Of a stretch of 64,000 nucleotides of DNA, positions 29,534 through 38,967 are shown in pieces. A model generated the notes under the pieces. The model ran no database searches and was not told where the DNA came from. It was given only the letters and a program-made list of their open reading frames with translations. The DNA comes from an uncultured Azospirillum sp. (GTDB lineage Bacteria; Pseudomonadota; Alphaproteobacteria; RF32; CAG-239). A program made the translations under genes and the position numbers. Location of the stretch: contig CAMYUM010000005.1 of assembly GCA_947301965.1 (NCBI GenBank), positions 22,128 to 86,127 of the forward strand, written 5' to 3'. Within the stretch, counting starts at the first letter, position 1, and every line of letters begins with the position of its first letter.

Positions 29534-30094
29534 ATGGCTAAAAACAAAAAAAATAACAATAAAAAATTATTATTAACTATTGCTATAATCAGTTTGGCAG
29601 TAGTTGTCCTCGTCTTTGCGTTTGTTTATAAAAACAAACAAATAAGCGGAGAAAACGCTGCTATTGATGTTGTAAAAATTGTCGGTGACGTGCATAAAAT
29701 GTATGTAAATAAAGCAAGTTATTGGCAATTGAGTACAAAATCTTTTTTTGGTAACGATATATTAACTAAATATCGTTATAAAGGAAATCAGCTGATTAAT
29801 ACCCTGGGCAAACCTATTCTGATTGGAAGAGGTGAAAGCGGAGACGTGATCATGCCCGGCGAAAAAAGCTTTGACGTTGTTTATACTGATTTGACTGCAG
29901 AAGAATGCGTAAGTGTTGCGGCTTATCGGTTTGAGCAACCGGAAAATTTGGGACTTTTGCAAATCACAATTATGAATGACGAAGAAAGTCAGACATTTGA
30001 GTGGGGCGCTGAGGACCATAGGCTCCCGATAAGTCGGGTCGAAGCAAAAAGTTTTTGCTCGAGCAATGCAAAGGTTGTTTGGACTTTTGAGTAG
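29534..30094 (+). CDS. Pilin-fold membrane protein without canonical prepilin cleavage motif
   Basis: N-term NNKKLLLTIAIISLAVVVLVFAFVY; C-half motif LTAEECVSVAAY...CSSNAKVVWTFE parallels PilS; start corrected from 29459 to ATG 29534. Confidence 0.55.
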   Translation: MAKNKKNNNKKLLLTIAIISLAVVVLVFAFVYKNKQISGENAAIDVVKIVGDVHKMYVNKASYWQLSTKSFFGNDILTKYRYKGNQLINTLGKPILIGRGESGDVIMPGEKSFDVVYTDLTAEECVSVAAYRFEQPENLGLLQITIMNDEESQTFEWGAEDHRLPISRVEAKSFCSSNAKVVWTFE

Positions 30095-30126
30095 CGAAAG
30101 CAAAAGGGGTTTCAGATAAAAAACGC

Positions 30127-30155
30127 TTGCTTATGTTGTTAAAATACGATATAAT
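30127..30155 (+). promoter_or_regulatory. Sigma70-like promoter for pilS
   Basis: TTGCTT, 17-nt spacer, perfect TATAAT at 30150-30155. Confidence 0.65.
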
Positions 30156-30191
30156 GTAGAGTGGGATGTGATATTTTTTTGAGGAGATCAA

Positions 30192-30752
30192 ATGATGAAA
30201 ATGAGAAGTGAACAAACCGGTCGTTCAATGGTTGAAATGCTTGGTGTGTTAGCCATTATCGGCGTTTTGTCAGTTGGTGGTATCGCCGGTTATTCAAAGG
30301 CTATGGCCAAATATAAATTGACCAAATGTATGGATCAGGTTTCTACCACTGTTACCAATCTTCGTACTTTGTATTCTGGTCAGCCTAACTATTCAGGTTT
30401 AACCACACAGGTTATGATTCAAATGGGTGCAGTCGGTGCTGAAATGTTGAACGGTGTTTCTCCAACTACAGCTACAGCTGCATACAACGCTTTCAACGGT
30501 GCAGTTACAATTGAAGGCACATCTGGTCAAACCTTCAAACTTAAATTTGCAGGTTTGTCTAAAGATGCTTGCGTAGCAATTGCTTCTTCTGACTGGGGAT
30601 CTGGCTCAGGTTCTGGTTTGGTATCAATTCAAGCCGGTAGTGCCACAGCTGGAACAACAGCTGCCGGAACATTACCTTTGAGCTTGGCTACAGCAGCTTC
30701 TGGTTGTAATGCTGTCGGTGACACCAACTATGTTACTTGGGAATACTACTAA
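30192..30752 (+). CDS. pilS: Type IVb major pilin, PilS-like
   Basis: Prepilin leader MMKMRSEQTG|RSMVEMLGVLAIIGVLSVGGIAGYSKAM with Glu5; C-terminal Cys pair. Confidence 0.82.
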   Translation: MMKMRSEQTGRSMVEMLGVLAIIGVLSVGGIAGYSKAMAKYKLTKCMDQVSTTVTNLRTLYSGQPNYSGLTTQVMIQMGAVGAEMLNGVSPTTATAAYNAFNGAVTIEGTSGQTFKLKFAGLSKDACVAIASSDWGSGSGSGLVSIQAGSATAGTTAAGTLPLSLATAASGCNAVGDTNYVTWEYY

Positions 30753-30780
30753 GAATATTTCCGTAACGGAAAAAGCTTGA

Positions 30781-30811
30781 AGAGGATGGCGAAAGCCATC
30801 CTCTTTTTTTG
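30781..30811 (+). terminator. Rho-independent terminator after pilS
   Basis: AGAGGATGGC GAAA GCCATCCTCT then T-tract. Confidence 0.92.
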
Positions 30812-30880
30812 TGCGGATGAGTAAAGTTTATTTGTTGCAGAGGGCATAAAAAAAATATAGCCTGTTTTTAGGTGAGAAGA

Positions 30881-32635
30881 ATGAAAAAAATATTCAATAC
30901 GATATTAAGTTTGTTGATGTTTATTGCCGGCGGTATTGTTGCAGTATGCGTTTTGACCTTGTTTTTGTGGGGCAGAGTACGAATTGATCACGCCTGGATA
31001 TACGCACTGACATTTGGCGATGTCGGAATGAGCCTAAAATGTGTTTTTGCACTATGGGTTGCTGTTGGGGCAATATTGTTCGCCGTGTTGGGAAAATATT
31101 CTAAAAAAATTGCTTTGGTTATACCGTTGGTTGCAATCGGACTTTTTGCTTATACATTCAAGGTTGTAGAATGTTGGTGGAATGCTGGTGAAGTCTCAAC
31201 TTTGTATGAAAAAGAATATAAAACTTTTTTGTCGATGGAACAAGCTCCCAAGCGCAATTTGGTTGTGTTATTTTTGGAATCAATGGAAAATGAATATCGC
31301 AATTATAATGCTGATGGGGGAAATTTGTTACCGGAATTATCGGAAATTGCCGACAATAACCACTATTTTGATGATTTTTATCAGCTGGAATACAGTAATG
31401 CAACAATTTCGGCACAAGTGGCAGGATTGTGCGGTTTGGTTTATAAGACCGAACTTGAAGAATATAGTTTGTCTGCTCTACTAAATAATACTCTGCCTAA
31501 TGCGGTCTGCATTTCTGATGTGTTGGCAAATGCCGGATATAACTCTTATTTTTTGAAAGGGGCATCACTTGATTTTGCTTTGACCGAAAAATTTATGGCG
31601 CAACATAGTTTTAAAGAGTTGCAGGGCTTGCACGAGTTATCCAACTATAAAAAAGGCAGCGATTGGGGTATAAGAGACAGTGATTTATATACTGTTGCTA
31701 AGCAAAAAATTAAATGGTTGGCAGCGCAGAAAAAACCGTTTTTAGCCGTAGTGACCACTCTTGATATGCTCTATCCGAACGAATATTTAGATGCCCAATG
31801 CCTCAAAAGGTTTGGCGACCGACGTGATATTGTTCAATGTGCCGATTTTATGGCCGGAGAATTTGTGCATTGGTTACAAGAACAGGATTTTTCTGAAAAC
31901 ACCACCATTGTGTTGTTGGGTGATCATATTTTTGTCGGTAAAAATAATATTTATCCCGACAAGAAGGAGCGGCAGATTTTTAATGCAATTATCAATCCGG
32001 TTAAAGATTTGAGTGCTAAAAAACATAAATGGACAACTTTGGATATGGCGCCCACAATTTTGGAAGCTATCGGTATTAAGGCTCCCGAGTTCGGTTTGGG
32101 ACGATCATTATGGCAAAATGAACCGACGCTGTTTGAAAAATATGGCAACAGTTTGGATTTGGAGTTTATGAAAAATTCTGATTTTTATAAAAAGCTGAAC
32201 CAAACGTCGGAAGTAAACAAAAAATATGAACAACTCCCGTTAGGCGTTACACTGAAAGGAAATCAGATTAAACCCTACACTTCATTATTGATTGAAACAA
32301 AAGACAATGCTTTTGATGCTGTGTGGAGTGACGGGCTGAATTTCGCGGTCGGTAATGAGAACGGCTTGTGCCTCAAAGCAAAGTTTTTGCTGATAAAGAA
32401 TCGTTCAGATGAAAAAATCGAAGTGCTGCTCAACAATAAAAAATTTACCGAGTGGACTTTTGTAAAAGAAGAAAACGCCCCGTTTGAGAGAGAATTGTGC
32501 TTGCGCAAAGCAGATATTCCGACAAGCGGAAAAATTGCACTAACGTTTGTCAGAAAAATGGCATCGGCCAACCCGTTTGCTTACGCTCTGGGATGGCAAA
32601 ATATCAGTACAAGAATATGGACAAACAACAAATAA
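30881..32635 (+). CDS. Membrane sulfatase / LTA synthase-like phosphotransferase
   Basis: N-terminal TMs then RNLVVLFLESMENEYRNYN, NATISAQVAGLCGL, TTIVLLGDHIFVGKNN. Confidence 0.7.
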   Translation: MKKIFNTILSLLMFIAGGIVAVCVLTLFLWGRVRIDHAWIYALTFGDVGMSLKCVFALWVAVGAILFAVLGKYSKKIALVIPLVAIGLFAYTFKVVECWWNAGEVSTLYEKEYKTFLSMEQAPKRNLVVLFLESMENEYRNYNADGGNLLPELSEIADNNHYFDDFYQLEYSNATISAQVAGLCGLVYKTELEEYSLSALLNNTLPNAVCISDVLANAGYNSYFLKGASLDFALTEKFMAQHSFKELQGLHELSNYKKGSDWGIRDSDLYTVAKQKIKWLAAQKKPFLAVVTTLDMLYPNEYLDAQCLKRFGDRRDIVQCADFMAGEFVHWLQEQDFSENTTIVLLGDHIFVGKNNIYPDKKERQIFNAIINPVKDLSAKKHKWTTLDMAPTILEAIGIKAPEFGLGRSLWQNEPTLFEKYGNSLDLEFMKNSDFYKKLNQTSEVNKKYEQLPLGVTLKGNQIKPYTSLLIETKDNAFDAVWSDGLNFAVGNENGLCLKAKFLLIKNRSDEKIEVLLNNKKFTEWTFVKEENAPFERELCLRKADIPTSGKIALTFVRKMASANPFAYALGWQNISTRIWTNNK

Positions 32636-32679
32636 TGATCTAGATTGATTGAAGATTTTGATACCTCGGGAGAGCTATA

Positions 32680-33258
32680 ATGAAAAATGTACAGAACAAA
32701 AAATTTACCGTTAGAAACTTGTTGATTGCTTTTGCTTGTGTGTGCATTATCGGAACATCGGGTTTTGTTATCTATACACATCTGCTTGAAAAAGCGAGAA
32801 TAAATAATACGCTGAACCAAATTGCGACCCTGATTAATAACACTTATGCAATCTATAATTGGCGAAAACTATATGACGGATTGGGTAATGTTAGTGCTGT
32901 ACAAATGGGAATTTTGCCTAAAGATATGATTGTATCACCTTTGGTTTTGCACAATCCGTTTAAGGGCGATGTTCATTTAGGTTCGGTCAGTGGCGGTGAA
33001 GGATTTGCTATTTTGTATGGCGGGTTGCCTCCGAAGGCTTGCAACGCTATCGCTTCTACCGATTGGGGACACGCACATTCCTCAGGTTTGAAGTATTTAA
33101 TGATCAGTCCGAGCGGCTATTTAATGCCGAAATTCTTCCCCGAAAGACTGAGCGACGGCGAATACGATTCATCAAATTTGCCGCTAAAATATGATGAAAC
33201 ATCAAAGCACTGCATTTGTAACGGATCAAAATGTGCAGTGCTGTTCTTCTTCCAATAA
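32680..33258 (+). CDS. Pilin-like membrane protein without canonical prepilin motif
   Basis: N-terminal hydrophobic helix; LPPKACNAIASTDWGHAHSSGLKYLMI matches PilS LSKDACVAIASSDWGSGSGSGLVSI. Confidence 0.65.
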   Translation: MKNVQNKKFTVRNLLIAFACVCIIGTSGFVIYTHLLEKARINNTLNQIATLINNTYAIYNWRKLYDGLGNVSAVQMGILPKDMIVSPLVLHNPFKGDVHLGSVSGGEGFAILYGGLPPKACNAIASTDWGHAHSSGLKYLMISPSGYLMPKFFPERLSDGEYDSSNLPLKYDETSKHCICNGSKCAVLFFFQ

Positions 33259-33261
33259 AAA

Positions 33262-33825
33262 TCAGTGGTTGACTTCGAGTAATAAGGCGGAAAATTTTTC
33301 TTCAGACGGATTACAGATATATGCGCCGGCTTTTATTTCGGCGTAGGGTGTCGGTATTTGGAAAAGGCGAATCCTGATAAAATCTTTGCCGTTGAGTGAG
33401 TATGAAAGGCAAAAACTGCCCTGATACGACTCAAGCCGATAAGACATTTGATCGGAAATGACGGCTAACGGCACTAAAGACAGGTCAGAGATACCATTGC
33501 AACAAACCGTTGCGGCAACAGACCAACTTTGGTCAGAATTGCGAACCAGCGAAATTTTGCACCAATTATGTTCGTCAAAGCGCCCCATAAGCCCGCATTG
33601 CGCTCCACAGGGTTGTTCGGAGTTTACCTGCCATTTGGCGGTAAGTATAAAATCACGCAAATAACGAACAAAGAAAAAATGCCCGTTGTCACGAGAAACA
33701 TTATGACGAACGTCCTGCCAAAAATCGGTTTTGGGGGCAGATGTTATTTCAAAAGCATCGTTTACCAGATGAAAATCAGGCTCGTTAAACCACTCAAAGT
33801 CTCGTATAGCCTCTATCAGCATCAA
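33262..33825 (-). CDS. DUF1349-like (concanavalin-like) protein
   Basis: FEWFNEPDFHLVNDAFEITSAPKTDFWQDVRH...CGLMGRFDEHNWCKISL. Confidence 0.6.
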   Translation of the reverse strand: MMLIEAIRDFEWFNEPDFHLVNDAFEITSAPKTDFWQDVRHNVSRDNGHFFFVRYLRDFILTAKWQVNSEQPCGAQCGLMGRFDEHNWCKISLVRNSDQSWSVAATVCCNGISDLSLVPLAVISDQMSYRLESYQGSFCLSYSLNGKDFIRIRLFQIPTPYAEIKAGAYICNPSEEKFSALLLEVNH

Positions 33826-34730
33826 AAACTCCTGACATTTTCATCGGGGAGCTTGGAAACAACTTTATCAAGTTCGGCACTTTTTTGTGACGGAGAAATT
33901 ATTTTTAAGGTCATAATTTGGTCTCCGGTACCTTTAAAGTTTTTCAACCCCTTGCCTTTAAGACGTAATTTTTCGCCGCTGCGAGCGTATGGCGGGATTT
34001 TGACAGCGACGCTGCCATCAATGGTCGGAACCACGATTTTGGCTCCCAAAATTGCTTCTTTGAGACTAATCGGCAAATCCATAATTACATTTTGACCGTC
34101 AAGGTTGAAATAGGGGTGCTTGGCAACGCTCAATGTTATCAGCACATCGCCGTTTTCTCCGCCCATGTGACCGGGATTGCCCAGGCCTTTAAGGCGCAAA
34201 GTCTGCCCGTCAACCGTGCCGGCAGGAATTTTGACGTTGATATTGCGACCGCCGATTTTGACTTGTTTTTCAGAACCTTTAACCGCCGATAGAAAATCAA
34301 CTTTCATGGTATAGGCAATATCTTCGCCTTTACGGGCGCGCGTCTGTCTCCGTCCGGCTCCGGTAAAAGCTGAAAAAATATCGTCTCCGAAAATTGATGA
34401 AAAATCAAAATTGGCACCCTGCCCGCCCGATGAAGAATAGTAAAAACCATTATCACCGCCGAAAGGATTGCCGTTTTGACCGAATCCGGCGCCAAAACCC
34501 GTCGGTTTGCCATCCGAATCGATTTCATTATTGTCATATTTGGCGCGTTTGGCTTCATCACCCAAAATATCGTAAGCGGCAGAAACTTCTTTGAATTTTT
34601 CTGCCGCCGAGGGATTGTCTTTGTTGACATCGGGGTGATATTTGCGCGCAAGTTTATGGTAGGCAGACTTAATATCCGTCTTGCTTGCGTTTTTACTAAC
34701 ACCTAATATTGCATATAAATCTTTGCCCAT
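33822..34730 (-). CDS. cbpA: DnaJ-class co-chaperone lacking the zinc-finger domain (CbpA-type)
   Basis: J domain (YAILGVSKNASKTDIKSAYHKLARKYHPDVNKDNP) with HPD; no CxxCxGxG repeats. Confidence 0.85.
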   Translation of the reverse strand: MGKDLYAILGVSKNASKTDIKSAYHKLARKYHPDVNKDNPSAAEKFKEVSAAYDILGDEAKRAKYDNNEIDSDGKPTGFGAGFGQNGNPFGGDNGFYYSSSGGQGANFDFSSIFGDDIFSAFTGAGRRQTRARKGEDIAYTMKVDFLSAVKGSEKQVKIGGRNINVKIPAGTVDGQTLRLKGLGNPGHMGGENGDVLITLSVAKHPYFNLDGQNVIMDLPISLKEAILGAKIVVPTIDGSVAVKIPPYARSGEKLRLKGKGLKNFKGTGDQIMTLKIISPSQKSAELDKVVSKLPDENVRSF

Positions 34731-34780
34731 TTGATACTTTTACGACCTTTCAGTATCTATATAGGGTTTATTTTTGACGA

Positions 34781-35278
34781 TTACAAGTTTACGCAATCAA
34801 AGGTAACGCGACGATAATAACCATGGTAAAGGTTGATTTTGCGCATAATAGCCGTGCCGTTGCCATGTTCGCGGCAATAGTGAGCGGCCAACGGCATCAG
34901 TTCATCAACCTGAATATCGCGGTATTCGTAGGTAACAGCATTGCTGTTTTCTTCTTTAACCGAAACACGTTTGGAAAATGTTTTATATTCATTTTCATCA
35001 ACTTTAACATCTTTGCTGACGGTCGGAGCTTTGATTACGGCGCTCTCACTGACACAGCTGGTGTCTTGTTCAACAACATAATAGCTGATTTTGTCTTGAA
35101 CTACCGGTGCCGGAACAACAATTTTTTGCGGTTGAACCATGGTTATTGCCGGTTGACGACGAGGCTGATTGCAGAACAAAGCAAAATAGTTTTCGCACCC
35201 GCCGGTAGTGCAATTTACGCAATGGCAGGCTCCCAAAACAAAACATAGTCCGAGTGTGATTAAGTTAATTTTTTTCAT
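34781..35278 (-). CDS. Hypothetical Cys-containing lipoprotein
   Basis: Signal with lipobox VLGAC. Confidence 0.5.
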   Translation of the reverse strand: MKKINLITLGLCFVLGACHCVNCTTGGCENYFALFCNQPRRQPAITMVQPQKIVVPAPVVQDKISYYVVEQDTSCVSESAVIKAPTVSKDVKVDENEYKTFSKRVSVKEENSNAVTYEYRDIQVDELMPLAAHYCREHGNGTAIMRKINLYHGYYRRVTFDCVNL

Positions 35279-35348
35279 AGTTTATGCCCTCTCGTAAAAA
35301 TTATGTGACGGAAATCTAGCACTTTTTGACAAAAATGGCAACTTGTTT

Positions 35349-35651
35349 TTAATCAAGCAAATCATAAATCTCTTTGCCGGAACGTTCCAAAATTTGCAAA
35401 ACCCTGCGGTTAGTAGTATCTTTGGTGCGGGCATTGCTGAGTTTGTCGAGCATTTTTTGAAGTTTGTTATTAAATTTTTCGTTGGAACGAAGCTCTTCCA
35501 TCTGACGCAAAGTTTCTTCATCGTCAATTTTGTAGTTGGCAACGGCCTTCATAACCGCAAGATATTGGGCATCTTTACTCGCCGCAAACTGGGCGTTTAC
35601 ATCACCGGTAGCCAAAAGGGTTGCAAGCATCACAATCGGCAATATTTTCAT
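35349..35651 (-). CDS. Hypothetical secreted small protein
   Basis: Signal peptide MKILPIVMLATLLATGDVNA. Confidence 0.5.
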   Translation of the reverse strand: MKILPIVMLATLLATGDVNAQFAASKDAQYLAVMKAVANYKIDDEETLRQMEELRSNEKFNNKLQKMLDKLSNARTKDTTNRRVLQILERSGKEIYDLLD

Positions 35652-35744
35652 ATTTTTCCCTCTTTATAAATTAATGATTGAGTTTGTCTTCGGTAATAAT
35701 ATAATACAAACAAATATATTCGCAATTGTATAGTGAGGGTTGTA

Positions 35745-36728
35745 ATGAAGAAAACGATTTGGGTGCTGCTTGACAACCGTATGGGCAGTGTCGGTCAGGC
35801 CAAAGGGGTTTTGCAGGAACTGCAAGATGACTTTGAAATTGTTGAGAAAAAGATTGTATATACAAAATTTGCCGCTTTGCCCAACCAAATCAGAGGGTGT
35901 CATTTTTTAATCGGCGTTAATACTAAAGAATCGGATTGTCTGAAAACAACGGAATATCCCGATGCCGTCTTATCAATCAGCCGCAGAACCGCTCCCATTG
36001 CTCTATGGATTAAGCGAAAATCAAAAGGAAAAACCAAAATAATTCAACTTATGCTGCCGGGAAAATACGGTTTGAATGATATGGACTTGGTAATTGTTTC
36101 AAAGCATGACCAGGGCAAGGTCTTCGGCAAAAATCTGTTTTATATTACCGGCTGTCCGCACCGTATAAACGACAAAACTTTGGCAGAAGCAAAAGAAAAA
36201 TGGAGCGGTGAATTTGCCAAATTGCCCAAGCCGTTAACGGCGGTTTTGGTCGGAGGCTCAATTAAAGGCAAACCTTTTACCGATGAAAATGCCGCAAGAT
36301 TGGCCGATACCATCGCTATGGTGCAAAATCAGGTGAGCGGATCAATATTAATTACATCTTCGCGCCGAACCGGTAAAAGCGCCGAAAACATTATAATGAA
36401 TAAAATTAGCGGGATTCCTACATATACATATTTGTGGGGAGAAGACAAAGAAAACCCAATTATGGGATTTTATGCCTGCGCAGACCGCTTTGTTACAACC
36501 GGAGACTCGGTTTCGATGACTTGTGAAGCCTGCGGAACAGGAAAACCGGTGATAGTGTTTACCGGCAAAAAATGGCTGACACGTAAACATTTGCGCTTTG
36601 TTCAATCGCTGATTGACGGCGGTTATGCGATTGGCGCCGAAACCAAAAATATCGTCGATTTTGCACCGGAAAAAACTTTGCGGCCGGCAATTGAGGCAGC
36701 TGAAAAAATAAAACAGTTATTCGATTAG
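35745..36728 (+). CDS. ELM1/GtrOC1-family protein (DUF1022)
   Basis: TIWVLLDNRMGSVGQAKGVL...ITSSRRTGKSAE...VTGDSVSMTCEACGTGKPV; start moved to ATG 35745. Confidence 0.75.
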   Translation: MKKTIWVLLDNRMGSVGQAKGVLQELQDDFEIVEKKIVYTKFAALPNQIRGCHFLIGVNTKESDCLKTTEYPDAVLSISRRTAPIALWIKRKSKGKTKIIQLMLPGKYGLNDMDLVIVSKHDQGKVFGKNLFYITGCPHRINDKTLAEAKEKWSGEFAKLPKPLTAVLVGGSIKGKPFTDENAARLADTIAMVQNQVSGSILITSSRRTGKSAENIIMNKISGIPTYTYLWGEDKENPIMGFYACADRFVTTGDSVSMTCEACGTGKPVIVFTGKKWLTRKHLRFVQSLIDGGYAIGAETKNIVDFAPEKTLRPAIEAAEKIKQLFD

Positions 36729-37426
36729 TACAAATTGCCTTTGCGGGTTATGACTACTTTTTGGTACATTTTGCCGAAATAAGTGGTTTTGTGCCATTCA
36801 TATGAGCGGCGATTGGAAACATAGTCTTTAATTTCGGTCTGCCACATTCTTTCAGCAAAAGGCTGGTAAAGCCGGTTGAACATTTTGACCAACCATTTTA
36901 ATGGGTGCCACCAGACGGCGTTATTATAATCTATAAACACGGCTTTGCCCTCGGGAGCAAGGTTTGAAAGAATTTGGTTGATTACCTTGCTTTTGGACGG
37001 AAGAGGAAGTTCGTGGAGCAGCATATAGCAAATAATTACATCATATTTTCCGCTGAACGGTACGGTTGCATCGCGATTGATAAAGTTCATAAACGGGTAA
37101 GCAAAACGATGTTTGTTGCGAATGTAGCGCAGTTGAGTAAGGCTGACATCAACTACATCAAGACGACCGTAAACTCCGATTTTGGAAGCAAGCCGCCCGA
37201 GTTGATCGCCAAAAGTTGCTCCCAACTGCAAAACCTGTTGGCGGGATTTTACTTCGGCGGCGCAAGCATCGGCAAGTTTTTTGCTGTAACCAAAGGTTAA
37301 TATGTTTAACAACCATTGATGATCAAACAGCTTGGTCAGGCGGCGGCTTTCATACAGACCGCTGTAAAACTCCTGCTGATAAGGCGGAATCATTGCCGGA
37401 TTTTCAACTATTTTTTGTTTTGCCAT
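36725..37426 (-). CDS. rquA: Class I methyltransferase, probable rhodoquinone biosynthesis methyltransferase RquA
   Basis: LFDHQWLLNILTFGYSKKLADAC, VLQLGATFGDQLGRLA, LDVVDVSLTQLRYIRNKH, MLLHELPLPSKSKVINQILSNLAPEGKAVFIDYNNAVWWHPLKWL resemble RquA as recalled. Confidence 0.65.
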   Translation of the reverse strand: MAKQKIVENPAMIPPYQQEFYSGLYESRRLTKLFDHQWLLNILTFGYSKKLADACAAEVKSRQQVLQLGATFGDQLGRLASKIGVYGRLDVVDVSLTQLRYIRNKHRFAYPFMNFINRDATVPFSGKYDVIICYMLLHELPLPSKSKVINQILSNLAPEGKAVFIDYNNAVWWHPLKWLVKMFNRLYQPFAERMWQTEIKDYVSNRRSYEWHKTTYFGKMYQKVVITRKGNLY

Positions 37427-37429
37427 GAT

Positions 37430-38167
37430 TTACTCCTTTTTCCAATCACCACAAATTGCTTGCCAGCATGATAATGATGCCATCGCCGCAGTTTCAGCAC
37501 GCAAAATGCGTTTGCCTAAACTAACGGCGCAGGCATATGGCTTTGAGTGTAATAAATTAAGTTCTTGCGCACTAAAACCACCCTCGGGTCCGATTAACAA
37601 AGCCAACGGAGGTTTTGCCGACGAAAAGACGGTTGCAACGTCTGTTCCGGAGCCGGTTTCATCCATAAAATAAAGTCGGCGACGCGAATCCCAATTTTCT
37701 AAAAGTTTGGAAAGCGCAATCGGCTCATCAATTTGCGGAAGATCAACGCGGCGTGATTGTTCGGCGGCTTCAATTGTTTGAGCTTGCCAACGCTCAATTT
37801 TTATCTTGTCCGAAATGGTATATTCGGTAATAACCGGAACAATTTTAGAAGCACCGAGTTCGGTTGCTTTTTCAACCACAAAATCGGTGCGGTCTTTTTT
37901 CAACGGAGCAAACATCAACCATATGTCGGGACAACTTTCGTATTTTTTGGTTTGGAAATTGACTTTTAACTGTGCCTGCTTTTTGCTTTGGGGCAAAAGC
38001 GTACACTCAAATTCTCCGTCGCGGTTGTTGAAGACCAAAATTTTTTCGTCAGCCGTTAAACGCATGACCATAAGCAAATAATGACTCTGTTCGGGAGTTA
38101 GGTTGACAAGCGAATCGACGCTTAAGTCAACATCTGCGTAAATACGTATTTTTGAAGTCTTCGGCAC
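37430..38167 (-). CDS. rsmE: 16S rRNA (uracil1498-N3)-methyltransferase
   Basis: LLIGPEGGFSAQELNLL, VSLGKRILRAETAAMASL; GTG start at 38167 preceded by GGGAGAAC. Confidence 0.87.
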   Translation of the reverse strand: MPKTSKIRIYADVDLSVDSLVNLTPEQSHYLLMVMRLTADEKILVFNNRDGEFECTLLPQSKKQAQLKVNFQTKKYESCPDIWLMFAPLKKDRTDFVVEKATELGASKIVPVITEYTISDKIKIERWQAQTIEAAEQSRRVDLPQIDEPIALSKLLENWDSRRRLYFMDETGSGTDVATVFSSAKPPLALLIGPEGGFSAQELNLLHSKPYACAVSLGKRILRAETAAMASLSCWQAICGDWKKE

Positions 38168-38274
38168 AGCGTTCTCCCTGAACAAAATTCTGCATAAATG
38201 ACTCAATCAACTTGAGTTTCAACGCAAATTATTATAACTGATGGTTAGTTAAGTTTTCGTTACAGGCAAAAAAT

Positions 38275-38940
38275 ATGATTATCACTATCGACGGACCTGC
38301 GGCAGCAGGAAAAGGGACTCTGGCAGCCAGTCTGGCAAAAGAGTTTAATTTGGCGTATTTTGATACCGGTATGGTATATAGAGCCGTGGGTTTGGAAATG
38401 TTGCTCAACGGATATGAGCTGACCGACAACGAAAAAGCCGAAAAATTTGCCGAACAACTAACTTTTCCCCGAATGATGGAACTGTCAAAAAATCCGGAAT
38501 TTCGCTCTTTGAACGGAAGCCGCGCGGCTTCGGCAGTAGCGGCAATGCCCAAAGTGAGACAAGCTTTGTTGGAAATGCAACAAAATTTTTCGCATAATCC
38601 GGTATTTGCTGACGGAAGCAAGGCAGACGGCGCAATTTATGACGGGAGAGATACCGGAACCGTAATTTGTCCGCATGCCGATATAAAATTTTTTATTACC
38701 GCATCGCCGGAAGTCAGGGCAATGCGCCGTTTTAAAGAATATCAGGAAAAAGGGCAAGATGTAGATTATAAAGAAGTTTTGGAACAGACCATCGCTCGGG
38801 ATAAAAACGACTTTGCCCGCGCCGGAAGTCAACCGGCGGCAGACGCCATACATTTTGACACCTCAGACCTTTCCATCAGTGAGGTTTTTGAGCAGGTTTG
38901 CAAAATTATCGTTGAAAAACAAAAAACACTTGAAAAATAA
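38275..38940 (+). CDS. cmk: Cytidylate kinase
   Basis: IITIDGPAAAGKGTLAASLAKEFNLAYFDTGMVYRAVG; DGRDTGTVICPHADIKFFITAS. Confidence 0.93.
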   Translation: MIITIDGPAAAGKGTLAASLAKEFNLAYFDTGMVYRAVGLEMLLNGYELTDNEKAEKFAEQLTFPRMMELSKNPEFRSLNGSRAASAVAAMPKVRQALLEMQQNFSHNPVFADGSKADGAIYDGRDTGTVICPHADIKFFITASPEVRAMRRFKEYQEKGQDVDYKEVLEQTIARDKNDFARAGSQPAADAIHFDTSDLSISEVFEQVCKIIVEKQKTLEK

Positions 38941-38967
38941 ATATTTGTGTGTATAAAAGACCTGACT

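Noticed and set aside
30043-30059. AGCAAAAA-G-TTTTTGCT palindrome
   Set aside because: Inside the coding region of the 29534-30094 gene; likely chance in AT-rich sequence
1-33258. Interpretation as an intact conjugative element (ICE or plasmid)
   Set aside because: No relaxase, coupling protein, integrase, oriT or direct repeats seen in the window; left flank unseen so not fully excluded
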